A stretch of DNA of 64,000 bases, taken from positions 3,218,501-3,282,500 of the forward strand of contig JAWHQI010000277.1 of the NCBI GenBank assembly GCA_033032865.1, read 5' to 3'. Shown here one piece after another: positions 43,930 through 54,603 of this stretch. The stretch is from Dactylorhiza incarnata. Lineage: Eukaryota > Streptophyta > Magnoliopsida > Asparagales > Orchidaceae. Numbering within the stretch: the first letter of the stretch is position 1; every line of letters begins with the position of its first letter. The notes beneath the pieces were generated by a model that did no database searches, was not told where the DNA came from, and saw nothing but the letters and a program-made list of their open reading frames with translations. Position numbers and translations under genes: made by a program.

Positions 43930-44588
43930 AGACCGGATCGCCAAAACGGCCTGCCTTAACCATCACAAGCCCATCAACGAGAACTCGGCGCATGCGCGCA
44001 CTTCCGGAGCACACAAGCGCACACGATCGCAGCCATGTGCTCCGCCATGCACAGCCATGCCCACATGCTCCATGTGCGTGTGCGTCATGCATGCGCGTGC
44101 GTGCACTGGCCGCACGACCTTGCGTGTGCGGGCATGCGCGCACTGGCCGCGCGACCTTGCCCGTGCGCAGGCATGCGCGGACTGGCCGCGCAACATTGGC
44201 TAAATCTACTTCTAAATAACAAAAATGAATCGTCCTAGACTTTACGTAGAAAGAAAATAGCATGACCACTGTGCTTAACATTCTCCTCCTAAGACTACGG
44301 GATAGCCTCCAAAGAAATCCATCAATATTGATGACTATAGGCTTGCCCGGTCACACTCTCTGCGGCGTTGGCTAAATCTACTTTAACAAATCAATGACTT
44401 AAAATTAGGATGAAACATTAGGATTGAGTTTAAGGTGAGATTTATCAAAGATAAACATCATGGTTTTGATCACACTTAAACCAAAAAATGAGAGCTAACA
44501 TCAAAATAAGCCTACCAAAAATAAAAAATGGGAAGTGATAGACTTGACTTTTTGCATATTGGGTCACTTCCACATTGGCCAAACATTA
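43930..44588 (-). mobile_element. Athila-like LTR fragment
   Basis: aaatccatcaatattg followed by ggcttgcccggtcacactct matches the LTR of the Athila-type element at 60880-60935. It is preceded by GC-rich gcatgcgcgcactggccgcg repeats (44090-44200). Both limits are uncertain. Confidence 0.4.
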
Positions 44589-45271
44589 ACTCTTGAAGTA
44601 TCTAGTTGCCTACCTAAATCACCTAGAGGGGGGTGAATAGGTGATCTCTACGTCTTTTGCGGAATTAAAAATAAACGTAAAGCACAGCACACAAAATTAA
44701 TCACAGCCACAGATAACACCAGGAATTTATAGTGGTTCCCCGTACTTGGGTACTCCACTGCCGGCCTCGCCAATCTAGCACCACAGCTAGACTTGACTAC
44801 TCACTAAATCTCGGATCAAGAACGATCCTACAGTCTCGGAGTCAAACTCCTACAAACTCAGAGAGAACCTCTCTTACAACTCGGAGAAAACTTCTCCTAC
44901 AACTCGGAGAACAACCTCTCCTACAACTCGGAGATAACAACTCCTACAATAGATTGAAAAGGGTTTGAACAATACTAAACCAGATCTGAATAACAGAAGC
45001 GTTTTCTTCCTTCTTCTTGAATGGCTTTTGAGAACGATGAGGAAGAACAACGATCCTTCGAATCTGTCTTTGGCAATCCGAAACGATCCAATAGAGATTG
45101 CAGAACCTGAGCATGGATCAATCGAATCCTTCTTGATAGAAATCGACAACTCCAAAGAGTAGAACGATCTCCAAACGTAGACGACGGCGAGCGGCGCTTT
45201 TCTCGTTCTTTTTGAACGGGAGAGAGATTCGGAAAGGAATAATTATTAATCAAATCTTAAGAGAGAGGGCA

Positions 45272-45278
45272 TTTTATA
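45272..45278 (-). promoter_or_regulatory. Putative TATA box of solo LTR B
   Basis: cattttatagg on plus (TATAAAA on minus), about 100 bases downstream of the palindrome cluster. Confidence 0.55.
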
Positions 45279-45379
45279 GGAGAAGGTCTAAATAGAATAT
45301 TAAGCCTTAAGCCAGAGAAAGGAATCTCGTCAAACAGACGGAAAACAGAAATCGGCAAAAATAGATTGAAGGAACGAGA

Positions 45380-45800
45380 AACAGATTTCTCGAGAGAAAG
45401 AAGACTTCTCGAGAAATCACGGCTGGATCTCGGAAAAAGGCTTTCAAACAAATTGACAGAGCTTCTCGAGAAAAGAAGAGATTTCTCGAGAACAAAGATC
45501 TTCTTCGAGAAATAAGATAAACTAACCTTTTTCGAAAGAAACAAGAACTTCTCGAGAAATCAGATAAACTTCTCGAGAGGAAAGATTTTCTCAGAGAATT
45601 TCAGCAAAGAAGACTTCTCGAGAAAATCAAAGGATTTTCCGAGAGCACTACAGACTTCTTGAGAAATAAAGATGGCTTCTCGAGAAATTTGGATTTCCTT
45701 CGAAGACATAAGCTGAAAAGAACTTCTCGAGAATTCCAAAGGATTTTCCGAGAGCTTTTCAGATTTCTCGAGAAATATACTTGGATTCTCGAGAAATTCA
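45380..45800. repeat. TTCTCGAGAA palindrome cluster
   Basis: About eleven CTCGAG cores in 420 bases, most inside ttctcgagaa, with near copies such as ttcttcgagaaa, attttccgagag and cttcttgagaaat. Spacing is irregular (about 15-60 bases), so this is motif clustering rather than a plain tandem repeat. It lies upstream of the LTR TATA box on minus. Confidence 0.88.
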
Positions 45801-46116
45801 CTTGGAAGAAATTCTTTAAATTTTTCTCTGAGAACAGCTACACCTCCAAGACCTTAGCTTCCTTTGTCTTGAATAGAAATGCATTCCAATAGAGAGATCA
45901 CATATGAGTCAACACCATATCTCATACAATGAGGAATTACATTGTAAAAGACTGTGCTCATTGACCCACTGTGACCTGACATTGGTTTACATTTAGCAAT
46001 GAGAACCTGCAAGACAAAACTAGAGAAACAAATCAAATACATAAGCAATTCAATCTTGGTTCATAGTTGACTTTCTACAAATCAAGGTTATTGTGGATAC
46101 AATACCCAACAACTCT

Positions 46117-46762
46117 CCCTTTTTATTTTCATTCAGATTTTCTTTTCTTTTTCTAATTTCATTTTTCTTTTTTTTGTCTTTTCAAACGTTATTTCTTTTA
46201 AGCTTTTTCAAAACACCCAAATAGAAGCTGCTAAATGCACACCACATCACAATAATTCAACTTAACACCACAAGTAGAAAAAATTGATTTTGAATTTATG
46301 CTCTAATCTAAGTGTGAGATTAGGTTGAGCTTTTAGGCATTGATGATTATGAGGTGGGGGTGAAAGAAATGATGGGTGTAAGGCCCAAATTGTGTATTTA
46401 ATGGTAGAATCGTATAGGTACGAATGCAAAAGCTCAATCTATCCAATAAAATGCCTACACCATATTCGCAAAAATAAAACTAGTCTAAGCCCATGCTTTG
46501 AGATTCGCAAGGGGCAAGTTCTAGACACCGAGAAAAGATACCTTTCCATCGAAGTCAGAGAATGCCAAACTAGTGGCTTGCTACACACATTCCTACGTTG
46601 ATCCACAGAACTAGGAACACTGCATTAGTCACTATACACTCCCATAATCACATCTAAAAATAATTTAAACTAATCTAACACCTACAAAAAGAGTGAGAAA
46701 ACTTGAAAACGAACAATTATTCGGCTACTATACGCGTGGGGTGCTGAAATGAAATGCACGTG
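46117..46762 (-). mobile_element. Athila-like interior fragment cut by E4
   Basis: cgcaaggggcaagttctaga, cgagaaaagatacctttcc and the terminal gcacgtg resemble 61540-61600 and 61960-61975 in the Athila-type element downstream. It is non-coding and ends exactly where E4 begins. Confidence 0.4.
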
Positions 46763-47686
46763 TGTTGAAACCAGTAACCCGGTTTCGACGTTCGCAAGGG
46801 GGATGCAGCTAACCCTTACTTGACCTGAGCGAGACCCTTGACCAGTCACTAAGAACTAGGAGAACTTGCCCTTGAAGAGCACGTGAGTCTAGAAATGAAC
46901 CTCTTAAGCTTCAGCGAGGAGGTCCCACCACATACCCGGAAGATCTTAGAGCGCTTCCCCTCCCAAGCCAATGCTGAGCCTAGGCACCTTGGAGGGCACT
47001 AAGGAACACCTCACCGACCACCTTCAACGTCAAGGGGAGGGGAGGGGTAGTGCTTGCTCACACGCGAGGGAGGGGGTAGGAACCAACCCTTCCCAAGGTG
47101 CCCATGGGGGTCTATTTATAGACTTTCCCAAAAATGGACTGCGGATAGCCAAGATCCTGCTATCCGCAGTCCAAACATGACCACGAACGATCAACGCATG
47201 AGGGGGAGCGAGTGGGACCCGAGATGCCCACTTCCCCCCTCACGAGAGGCCATGCCGGTCTCCCCCCAATGTGCCGGGCGAGTGGGGGAATCCCTCCCAC
47301 TCGCCCAAAAGGGGGGTGGCGAGTGGGAGGGCCCCTCCCACTCGCCCCCAAGGTGGCCGGCGAGTGGGAGGGCTCCTCCCACTAGCCCGGCGAGTGGGAG
47401 TGCCCCTCCCACTCGCCCGGCGAGTGGGAGGGCCCCTCCCACTCGCCCGGGTGAGTGGGAGGGTCTCTCCCACTCGCCTAAGGGTGATTGGCGAGTGGGA
47501 GGCCCCTCCCACTCGCCCGAAGAGAGTCGGGGGAGCGGGTGCTCCCCCCGCCTTCCCCGCGGCCTCTCTTTGCCTTGGTCGGTTTCGACCGCCCCATGTG
47601 GTCGTTTTGTCCGTCCTGGCCACCCTTGCTATCTTGGCTTCATCCGGGTCGGGTCGCACTGACTCGGGAAATATGAGGGTTGTACA
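46763..47686 (-). repeat. E4 3' LTR
   Basis: TGTTGAAACCAGTAACC...GGGTTGTACA on plus. TATA box near 47112 and palindromes at 47275-47525. Confidence 0.93.
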
Positions 47687-47701
47687 TAATCCCTGCTCTT
47701 T
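47687..47701 (-). other. E4 polypurine tract
   Basis: Minus reads aaagagcagggatta before TGTACA, one or two changes from E1 and E2. Confidence 0.75.
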
Positions 47702-47849
47702 GCGAGCTTGCCCCAAGCTCGGAAAGAAAGTCCAACCCACCTATTTGACGAGTAGGTGGGACCTTAGGGGAATCCACGAAAGGATCCGTCATCGGGGAAC
47801 CTCTGCCAAGCTTTTCAGCTGAAATTACTTTGAGACGAAGGGAAAAACC

Positions 47850-49025
47850 CTTCTCCTATACACACCCCTCCTGCGAGCCGAGTTCAACAGGAGGTGGAGA
47901 AAGCTCAACACCCGAGGTCGGACTAAGCTCGACCGAAGGTGGAGGGAGACTCGACACCTCTAGTCGAGCTGAACTCGACCCGAGGTGGGGAACGAGCCTT
48001 TCTCCACTAAACACCCCTCCGGTGAGCCGAGCTCAACAAGAGGTGGAGAAAGCTCAACACCCGAGGTCGGACTAAGCTCGACCGAAGGTGGAGGGAGACT
48101 CGACACCTCTAGTCGAGCTGAACTCGACCCGAGGTGGGGAACGAGCCTTTCTCCACTAAACACCCCTCCGGTGAGCCGAGCTCAACAAGAGGTGGAGAAA
48201 GCTCAACACCTGAGGTCGGACTAAGCTCGACCGAAAGTGGAGGGAAACTCAACACCTCTAGTCGAGTTGAACTCGACCCGAGGTGGGGAACGAACCTTTC
48301 TCCACTAAACACCCCTCCAGCGAGCCGAGCTCAACAGGAGGTGGAGAAAGCTCAACACCTGAGGTCGGACTAAGCTCGACCGAAAGTGGAGGGAAACTCA
48401 ACACCTCTAGTTGAGTTGAACTCGACCCGAGGTGGGGAACGAACCTTTCTCCAATAAACACCCCTCCAGCGAGCCGAGCTCAACAGGAGGTGGAGAAAGC
48501 TCAACACCCGAGGTCGGACTAAGCTCGACCGAAGGTGGAGGGAGACTCGACACCTCTAGTCGAGCTGAACTCGACCCGAGGTGGGGAACGAACCTTTCTC
48601 CACTAAACACTCCTCCGGTGAGCCGAGCTCAACAGGAGGTGGAGAAAGCTCAACACCTGAGGTCGGACTAAGCTTGACCGAAAGTGGAGGGAAACTCAAC
48701 ACCTCTAGTCGAGTTGAACTCGACCCGAGGTGGGGAACGAACCTTTCTCCACTAAACACCCCTCCGGCGAGCCGAGCTCAACAGGAGGTGGAGAAAGCTC
48801 AACACCCGAGGTCGGACTAAGCTCGACCGAAGGTGGAGGGAGACTCGACACCTCTAGTCGAGCTGAACTCGACCCGAGGTGGGGAACGAACCTTTCTCCA
48901 CTAAACACCCCTCCGACGAGCCGAGCTCAACAGGAGGTGGAGAAAGCTCAACACCTGAGGTCGGACTAAGCTCGACCGAAAGTGGAGGGAAACTCAACAC
49001 CTCTAGTCGAGCTGAACTCGGCCTG
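47850..49025. repeat. 149-bp tandem array in E4 (~8 units)
   Basis: gaggtggggaacga recurs every 149 bases. Each unit holds three diverged monomers and is homologous to 23935..24440 in E2. Alternating units carry cgaaggtggagggagactcg or cgaaagtggagggaaactca, hinting at a two-unit pattern. The 67- and 79-codon frames in each unit are artefacts. Confidence 0.93.
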
Positions 49026-49029
49026 AGGT

Positions 49030-51070
49030 GGAAGGTGGGAAGTCCACACCTACCAGGGAGCCGATCTCACCTGGAAGGGGAGGGGACTCCACACCTACCA
49101 GGGAGCCGAGCTCACCTGGAGGGGGAGGAAACTCCACACCTACCAGGGAGCCGAACTCACCTGGAGGGGGAGAGAACTCCACACCTACCAGGGAGCCGAG
49201 CTCACCTGGAGGGGGAGGAAACTCCACACCTACCAGGGAGCCGAGCTCACCTGGAGGGGGAGAGAACTCCACACCTACCAGGGAGCCGAGCTCACCTGGA
49301 AGGGGAGGGGACTCCACACCTACCAGGGAGCCGAGCTCACCTGGAGGGGGAGGAAACTCCACACCTACCAGGGAGCCGAGCTCACCTGGAGGGGGAGAGA
49401 AATCCACCCCTACCAGGGAGCCGAGCTCACCTGGAAGGGGAGGAAACTCCACACCTACCAGGGAGCCGAGCTCACCTGGAGGGGGAGAGAACCCCACACC
49501 TACCAGGGAGCCGAGCTCACCTGGAGGGGGAGGAAACTCCACAACTACCAGGGAGCCGAGCTCACCTGGAGGGGGAGAGAACTCCACACCTACCAGGGAG
49601 CCGAGCTCACCTGGAGGGGGAGGAAACTCCACACCTACCAGTGAGCCGAGCTCACCTGGAAGGGGAGGAAACTCCACACCTACCAGGGAGCCGAGCTCAC
49701 CTGGAGGGGGAGAGAACTCCACACCTACCAGGGAGCCAAGCTCACCTGGAAGGGGAGGGGACTCCACACCTACCAGGGAGCCGAGCTCACCTGGAGGGGG
49801 AGCGAACTCCACACCTACCAGGGAGCCGAGCTCACCTGGAGGGGGAGGAAACTCCACACCTACCAGGGAGCCGAGCTCACGTGGAGGGGGAGGAAACTCC
49901 ACACCTACCAGGGAGCCGAGCTCACCTGGAGGGGGAGAGAACTCCACACCTACCAGGGAGCCGAGCTCACCTGGAGGGGGAGGAAACTCCACACCTACCA
50001 GGGAGCCGAGCTCACCTGGAGGGGGAGGAAACTCCACACCTACCAGGGAGCCGAGCTCACCTGGAGGGGGAGGAAACTCCACACCTACCAGGGAGCCGAG
50101 CTCACCTGGAGGGGGAGAGAACTCCACACCTACCAGGGAGCCGAGCTCACCTGGAGGGGGAGGAAACTCCACACCTACCAGGGAGCCGAGCTCACCTGGA
50201 GGGGTAGGAAACTCCACACCTACCACGGAGCCGAGCTCACCTGGAGGGGGAGAGAACTCCACACCTACCAGGGAGCCAAGCTCACCTGGAAGGGGAGGGG
50301 ACTCCACACCTACCAGGGAGCCGAGCTCACCTGGAGGGGGAGCGAACTCCACACCTACCAGGGAGCCGAGCTCACCTGGAGGGGGAGGAAACTCCACACC
50401 TACCAGGGAGCCGAGCTCACCTGGAGGGGGAGGAAACTCCACACCTACCAGGGAGCCGAGCTCACCTGGAGGGGGAGAGAACTCCACACCTACCAGGGAG
50501 CCGAGCTCACCTGGAGGGGGAGGAAACTCCACACCTACCAGGGAGCCGAGCTCACCTGGAGGGGGAGGAAACTCCACACCTACCAGGGAGCCGAGCTCAC
50601 CTGGAGGGGGAGGAAACTCCACACCTACCAGGGAGCCGAGCTCACCTGGAGGGGGAGAGAACTCCACACCTACCAGGGAGCCGAGCTCACATGGAGGGGG
50701 AGGAAACTCCACACCTACCAGGGAGCCGAGCTCACCTGGAGGGGTAGGAAACTCCACACCTACCAGGGAGCCGAGCTCACCTGGAGGGGGAGAGAACTCC
50801 ACACCTACCAGGGAGCCGAGCTCACCTGGAAGGGGAGGAAACTCCACACCTACCAGGGAGCCGAGCTCACCTAGAGGGGGAGAGAACTCCACACCTACCA
50901 GGGAGCCGAGCTCACCTGGAGGGGGAGGAAACTCCACACCTACCAGGGAGCCGAGCTCACCTGGAGGGGGAGGAAACTTCACACCTACCAGGGAGCCGAG
51001 CTCACCTGGAGGGGGAGAGAACTCCACACCTACCAGGGAGCCGAGCTCACCTGGAGGGGGAGGGAAATCA
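49030..51070. repeat. 45-bp satellite array in E4 (~45 units) with a 540-bp higher-order repeat
   Basis: Units read ctccacacctaccagggagc then cgagctcacctggaggggga, ending in a variable ggaa, gaga, gggg or gcga. The order of variants over twelve units is repeated: about 49681..50220 and 50221..50760 are near-identical. Because 45 is divisible by three and the unit lacks stops, both strands are open for over 670 codons; I do not regard either as a gene. The antisense monomer aligns with the 45-bp units at 23716..23935 in E2. Confidence 0.95.
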
Positions 51071-52400
51071 ACACTTTCTCGAACTACCGGGGGCGGAGGA
51101 CCAGTTCACATCCCAGGTGCTTACCTTCACTGAGGGGCGGAGGGATTCAACCATCTTACCGAACCGATCGTCCTTCTTGAAATCTCACCTGCCGCGAGTC
51201 AACCTGATGAACCTCCCATCTGTCGGCATGACTGAGCCTGGAGAATGGTATATAGTCAGGGATCTTACCGATTGGAGGCGGAAGTACCCGTCCGCGTCCT
51301 AGGTGCTTACCTTCACCTGGAGGCAGAGGAACTCAACGCCTTCCCAACCTGACTGGAGGTGGAAGTACCCATCCACGTCCCAGGGGCTTAACTCACCTGG
51401 ATGCAGATGAACTCAACGCCTTCCCAATTCAATTGGAGGCGGAAGTACCCATCCACGTCCTAGGGGCCCAGCTTACCTGGAGGTAGAGGAACTCAATGCC
51501 TTCCCAGTCCGACTGGAGGTGGAAGTACCCATCCACGTCCTAGGGGCTTAGCTCACCTGGATGCAGAGGAACTCAACGCCTTCCCAATCCAATTAGAGGC
51601 GGAAGTACCCATCCACGTCCTAGGGGCCTAGCTCACCTGGATGCAGAGGAACTCAACGCCTTCCCAATTCAATTGGAGGCGGAAGTACCCATCCACGTCC
51701 TAGGGGCCCAGCTTACCTGGAGGTAGAGGAACTCAACGCCTTCCCAGTCCGACTGGAGGTGGAAGTACCCATCCACGTCCTAGGGGCTTAGCTCACCTGG
51801 ATGCAGAGGAACTCAACGCCTTCCCAATCCAATTAGAGGCGGAAGTACCCATCCACGTCCTAGGGGCCTAGCCTACCTGGAGGTAGAGGAACTCAACGCC
51901 TTCCCAGCCCAGCTACCAAGTAGCGAGTCGACCCGATGAGCCTCCCATCTGCCGGCATGACTGAGCCCAGAGAATGGTCTCTAGTCGGGGATACTACCGA
52001 TTGGAGTCGGAAGTACCCGTCCGCGTCCTAGGTGCTTACCTTCACCTGGAGGCAGAGGAACTCAACGCCTTCCCAACCTGACTGGAGGTGGAAGTACCCA
52101 TCCACGTCCTAGGGGCTTAGCTCACCTGGATGCAGAGGAACTCAACGCCTTCCCAATCCAATTGGAGGCGGAAGTACCCATCCACGTCCTAGGGGCCTAG
52201 CCTACCTGGAGGTAGAGGAACTCAACGCCTTCCCAGCCCAGCTACCAAGTAGCGAGTCGACCCGATGAGCCTCCCATCTGCCGGCATGACTGAGACCGGA
52301 GAATGGTCTCTAGTCGGGGATACTACCAAATGGGAGCGGAGTACCCATCCACGTCCTAGGTGCTTACCTTCACCTGGAGGCAGAGGAACTCAACACTTAC
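51071..52400. repeat. ~60- to 80-bp repeats in E4
   Basis: ggaagtacccatccacgtcc, taggggcttagctcacctgg and gaggaactcaacgccttccc alternate. It is homologous (reversed) to the ~81-bp array of E2. A longer segment with ctcccatctgccggcatgac occurs three times (51210, 51945, 52275), showing larger duplications of about 330-730 bases. Confidence 0.85.
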
Positions 52401-52721
52401 CCCAAGCCACTTAGTCAAGGCGTTACCTGAAACCTCTTCATTCATCGTTGAGGAGCTACCTGCTTATTACAACGCGCCCCTCTGGGCCTACTTGGTCACA
52501 TGTACCTTGACCATCTCTTTCCTCATCTCCTCCACTTTCTCTGTCTTCTTATTCCTTTCCTTTCTCCTGGTCCTTCCTGCTTCCTTGGTCAACCTGCAGG
52601 TGGGAGACTTGCCTCTGGAACCGATCTGCGTAGCTTCGTGGCGTCTCCCCGTGCTTTTATTGAATCAGGAACAGGGACTACGCCCCCTTCCTGTTGAGAC
52701 GGAGGCATCCTCCCTGCCCCC

Positions 52722-53002
52722 TCACTCGGGGCAGCTGGCCCCAGGAGAGCCGTTGAAGAGCGCTTGCGCTTGAAGGCTCAAGCCTTCCTCAGAGGCTGGC
52801 CCCTTCCCTTGCCAACACGCTTGCTCTATCTCCATCAAAGACGGCGAGGCGAGCACAGGTGTTGGCGATGTCGTGTACTCGCCCTGAGGGGGGAGTGCAA
52901 ACCGCAAGACTTCCCGGATTGACTTCCTGAACTCCTCGAAGTCACCTTTCTTCATGCACTCCCCGGCAGGGGTGAGTCCCCCAGCTCATCGCTTCCAGCC
53001 AT
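52722..53002 (-). pseudogene. gag: E4 gag, N-terminal remnant
   Basis: ATG at 53002 (MAGSDELGDSPLPGSA) aligns with the starts of E1 gag and E2, then meets a TGA after 16 codons. An overlapping frame continues MKKGDFEEFRKSIREVLRFA to 52722. No capsid core follows. It is a broken start retained next to the packaging/leader region. Confidence 0.6.
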
Positions 53003-53035
53003 GAGACTTGCCCAGAGCTTTCCGAACTAGCTGCG

Positions 53036-53053
53036 TCCACGCTCACCGCACCA
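53036..53053 (-). other. E4 primer binding site (tRNA-Phe-like)
   Basis: The same 18 bases as E1 and E2, three bases inside the 5' LTR. Confidence 0.76.
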
Positions 53054-53056
53054 TAA

Positions 53057-53965
53057 TGTTGAAACCAGTAACCCGGTTTCGACGTTCGCAAGGGGATGCA
53101 GCTAACCCTTACTTGACCTGAGCGAGACCCTTGACCAGTCACTAAGAACTAGGAGAACTTGCCCTTGAAGAGCACGTGAGTCTAGAAACGAACCCCTTAA
53201 GCTTCAGCGAGGAGGTCCCACCACATACCCGGAAGATCTTAGAGCGCTTCCCCTCCCAAGCCAATGCTGAGCCTGGGCACCTTGGAGGGCACTAAGGAAC
53301 ACTTCACCGACCACCTTCAACGTCAAGGGGAGGGGAGGGGTAGTGCTTGCTCACACGCGAGGGAGGGGGTAGGAACCAACCCTTCCCAAGGTGCCCATGG
53401 GGGTCTATTTATAGACTTTCCCAAAAATGGACTGCGGATAGCCAAGATTCTGCTATCCGCAGTCCAAACATGACCACGAACGATCAACGCATGAGGGGGA
53501 GCGAGTGGGACCCGAGATGCCCACTTCCCCCCTCACGAGAGGCCATGCCGGTCTCCCCCCAATGTGCCGGGCGAGTGGGGGAATCCCTCCCACTCGCCCA
53601 AAAGGGGGGGTGGCGAGTGGGAGGGCCCCTCCCACTCGCCCCCAAGGTGGCCGGCGAGTGGGAGGGCTCCTCCCACTCGCTCGGCGAGTGGGAGTGCCCC
53701 TCCCACTCGGGCCCCTCCCACTCGCCCGGGTGAGTGGGAGGGTCTCTCCCACTCGCCTAAGGGTGATTGGCGAGTGGGAGGCCCCTCCCACTCGCCCGAA
53801 GAGAGTCGGGGGAGCGGGTGCTCCCCCCGCCTTCCCCGCGGCCTCTCTTTGCCTTGGTCGGTTTCGACCGCCCCATGTGGTCGTTTTGTCCGTCCTGGCC
53901 ACCCTTGCTATCTTGGCTTCATCCGGGTCGGGTCGCACTGACTCGGGAAATATGAGGGTTGTACA
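53057..53965 (-). repeat. E4 5' LTR
   Basis: TGTTGAAACC...GGTTGTACA. TATA box at 53406..53413. The palindrome cluster at 53570-53800 is one unit shorter than in the 3' LTR. Confidence 0.93.
53406..53413 (-). promoter_or_regulatory. TATA box of E4 5' LTR
   Basis: gtctatttatagac on plus, as in the other E elements. Confidence 0.65.
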
Positions 53966-54224
53966 GCGCCAAACGAAGCTCTAATCACATGTTTCTTTGC
54001 AAATCTGTCGCCGCCCATAGCGTAATGTCGCCGCCCATAGCGTAATGTCATGGATGTACATTTTCAGGGGGGGGGGGTGGGTATTTGGTGCATCGATGTT
54101 ATGAAATGTGAACTTCAGGGGAGGTAAATGTTATGTTTTAGGTAAATGTTATGTTTTGTAACATTGAGGGGAGATTTTTGTAATTTCAATAATAAGAGGG
54201 GTGCAGTCTGTAATTATGCTATCT
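53966..54224. other. Flank of E4; short direct repeats only
   Basis: tgtcgccgcccatagcgtaa is repeated twice in tandem (54006-54048), and aggtaaatgttatgtttt is also doubled. No gene. Confidence 0.5.
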
Positions 54225-54603
54225 TATGTATGCATATATATATGTATGCAGATATATGTATGTATGCAGATATATCTATCTATATGCAGATATATGTATG
54301 TATATATATATCTATGTATGTATGTATATATATGCATGTATGTAGATATATGTATGTATGTAGATATATGTATGTATGTATGTAGGTATATGTATGTATG
54401 TAGGTATATGTATGTATGTATGTAGATATATGTATGTAGATATATGTATGCAGATATATGTATGTATATATATGTATGTATGTATATATGTATGTATGTA
54501 TATATGTATGTATGTATATATATATATGTATGTAGATATATGTATGTATGTAGATATATGTATGTATGTATATATATCTATCTATCTACATATATATACA
54601 TAC
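54225..54603. repeat. (TATG/TATA)n microsatellite
   Basis: About 380 bases of atgtatgtatatatgtatg permutations. The Met/Tyr/Val/Cys frames are artefacts. Confidence 0.95.

Larger units (their letters stand above)
44594..46111 (-). mobile_element. Solo LTR of family B (copia-type)
   Basis: TGAAGTATC...CCCAACA on plus (TGTTGGG...TACTTCA on minus), flanked by ACTCT at 44589..44593 and 46112..46116. It contains the cacctagaggggggtgaata segment near its 3' end, tagtggttcccc near 44710, ctcggag repeats at 44810-44950, a TATA box at 45272..45278 and a dense TTCTCGAGAA cluster. No internal domain remains, so it arose by LTR-LTR recombination. Confidence 0.85.
46763..53965 (-). mobile_element. LTR retrotransposon E4 (Ty3/gypsy, E family), satellite-bearing, without pol
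   Basis: LTRs at 46763..47686 (3') and 53057..53965 (5') are nearly identical. The primer binding site 53036..53053 and polypurine tract 47687..47701 match E1 and E2. The interior on minus holds a gag start (53002..52722), ~80-bp repeats, a 45-bp array of about 45 units, and a 149-bp array. No protease, reverse transcriptase or integrase is present. The flanks do not match (acgtg on the left, gcgcc on the right), unlike E1, E2 and C. Confidence 0.92.

Noticed and set aside
43963..44281. Cys/Arg/Ala-rich frames around 44 kb
   Set aside because: GC-rich gcatgcgcgc repeats in an LTR fragment; no family features.
47830..48969. Seven repeated 79-codon frames and their antisense 67-codon partners
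   Set aside because: One per 149-bp repeat unit; not independent small genes.
49003..51133. 674- and 701-codon opposing frames of a 15-residue repeat
   Set aside because: Both strands are open over the same 45-bp array, as expected when the unit lacks stops. No start context, signal peptide or conservation; a collagen- or extensin-like protein is not supported.
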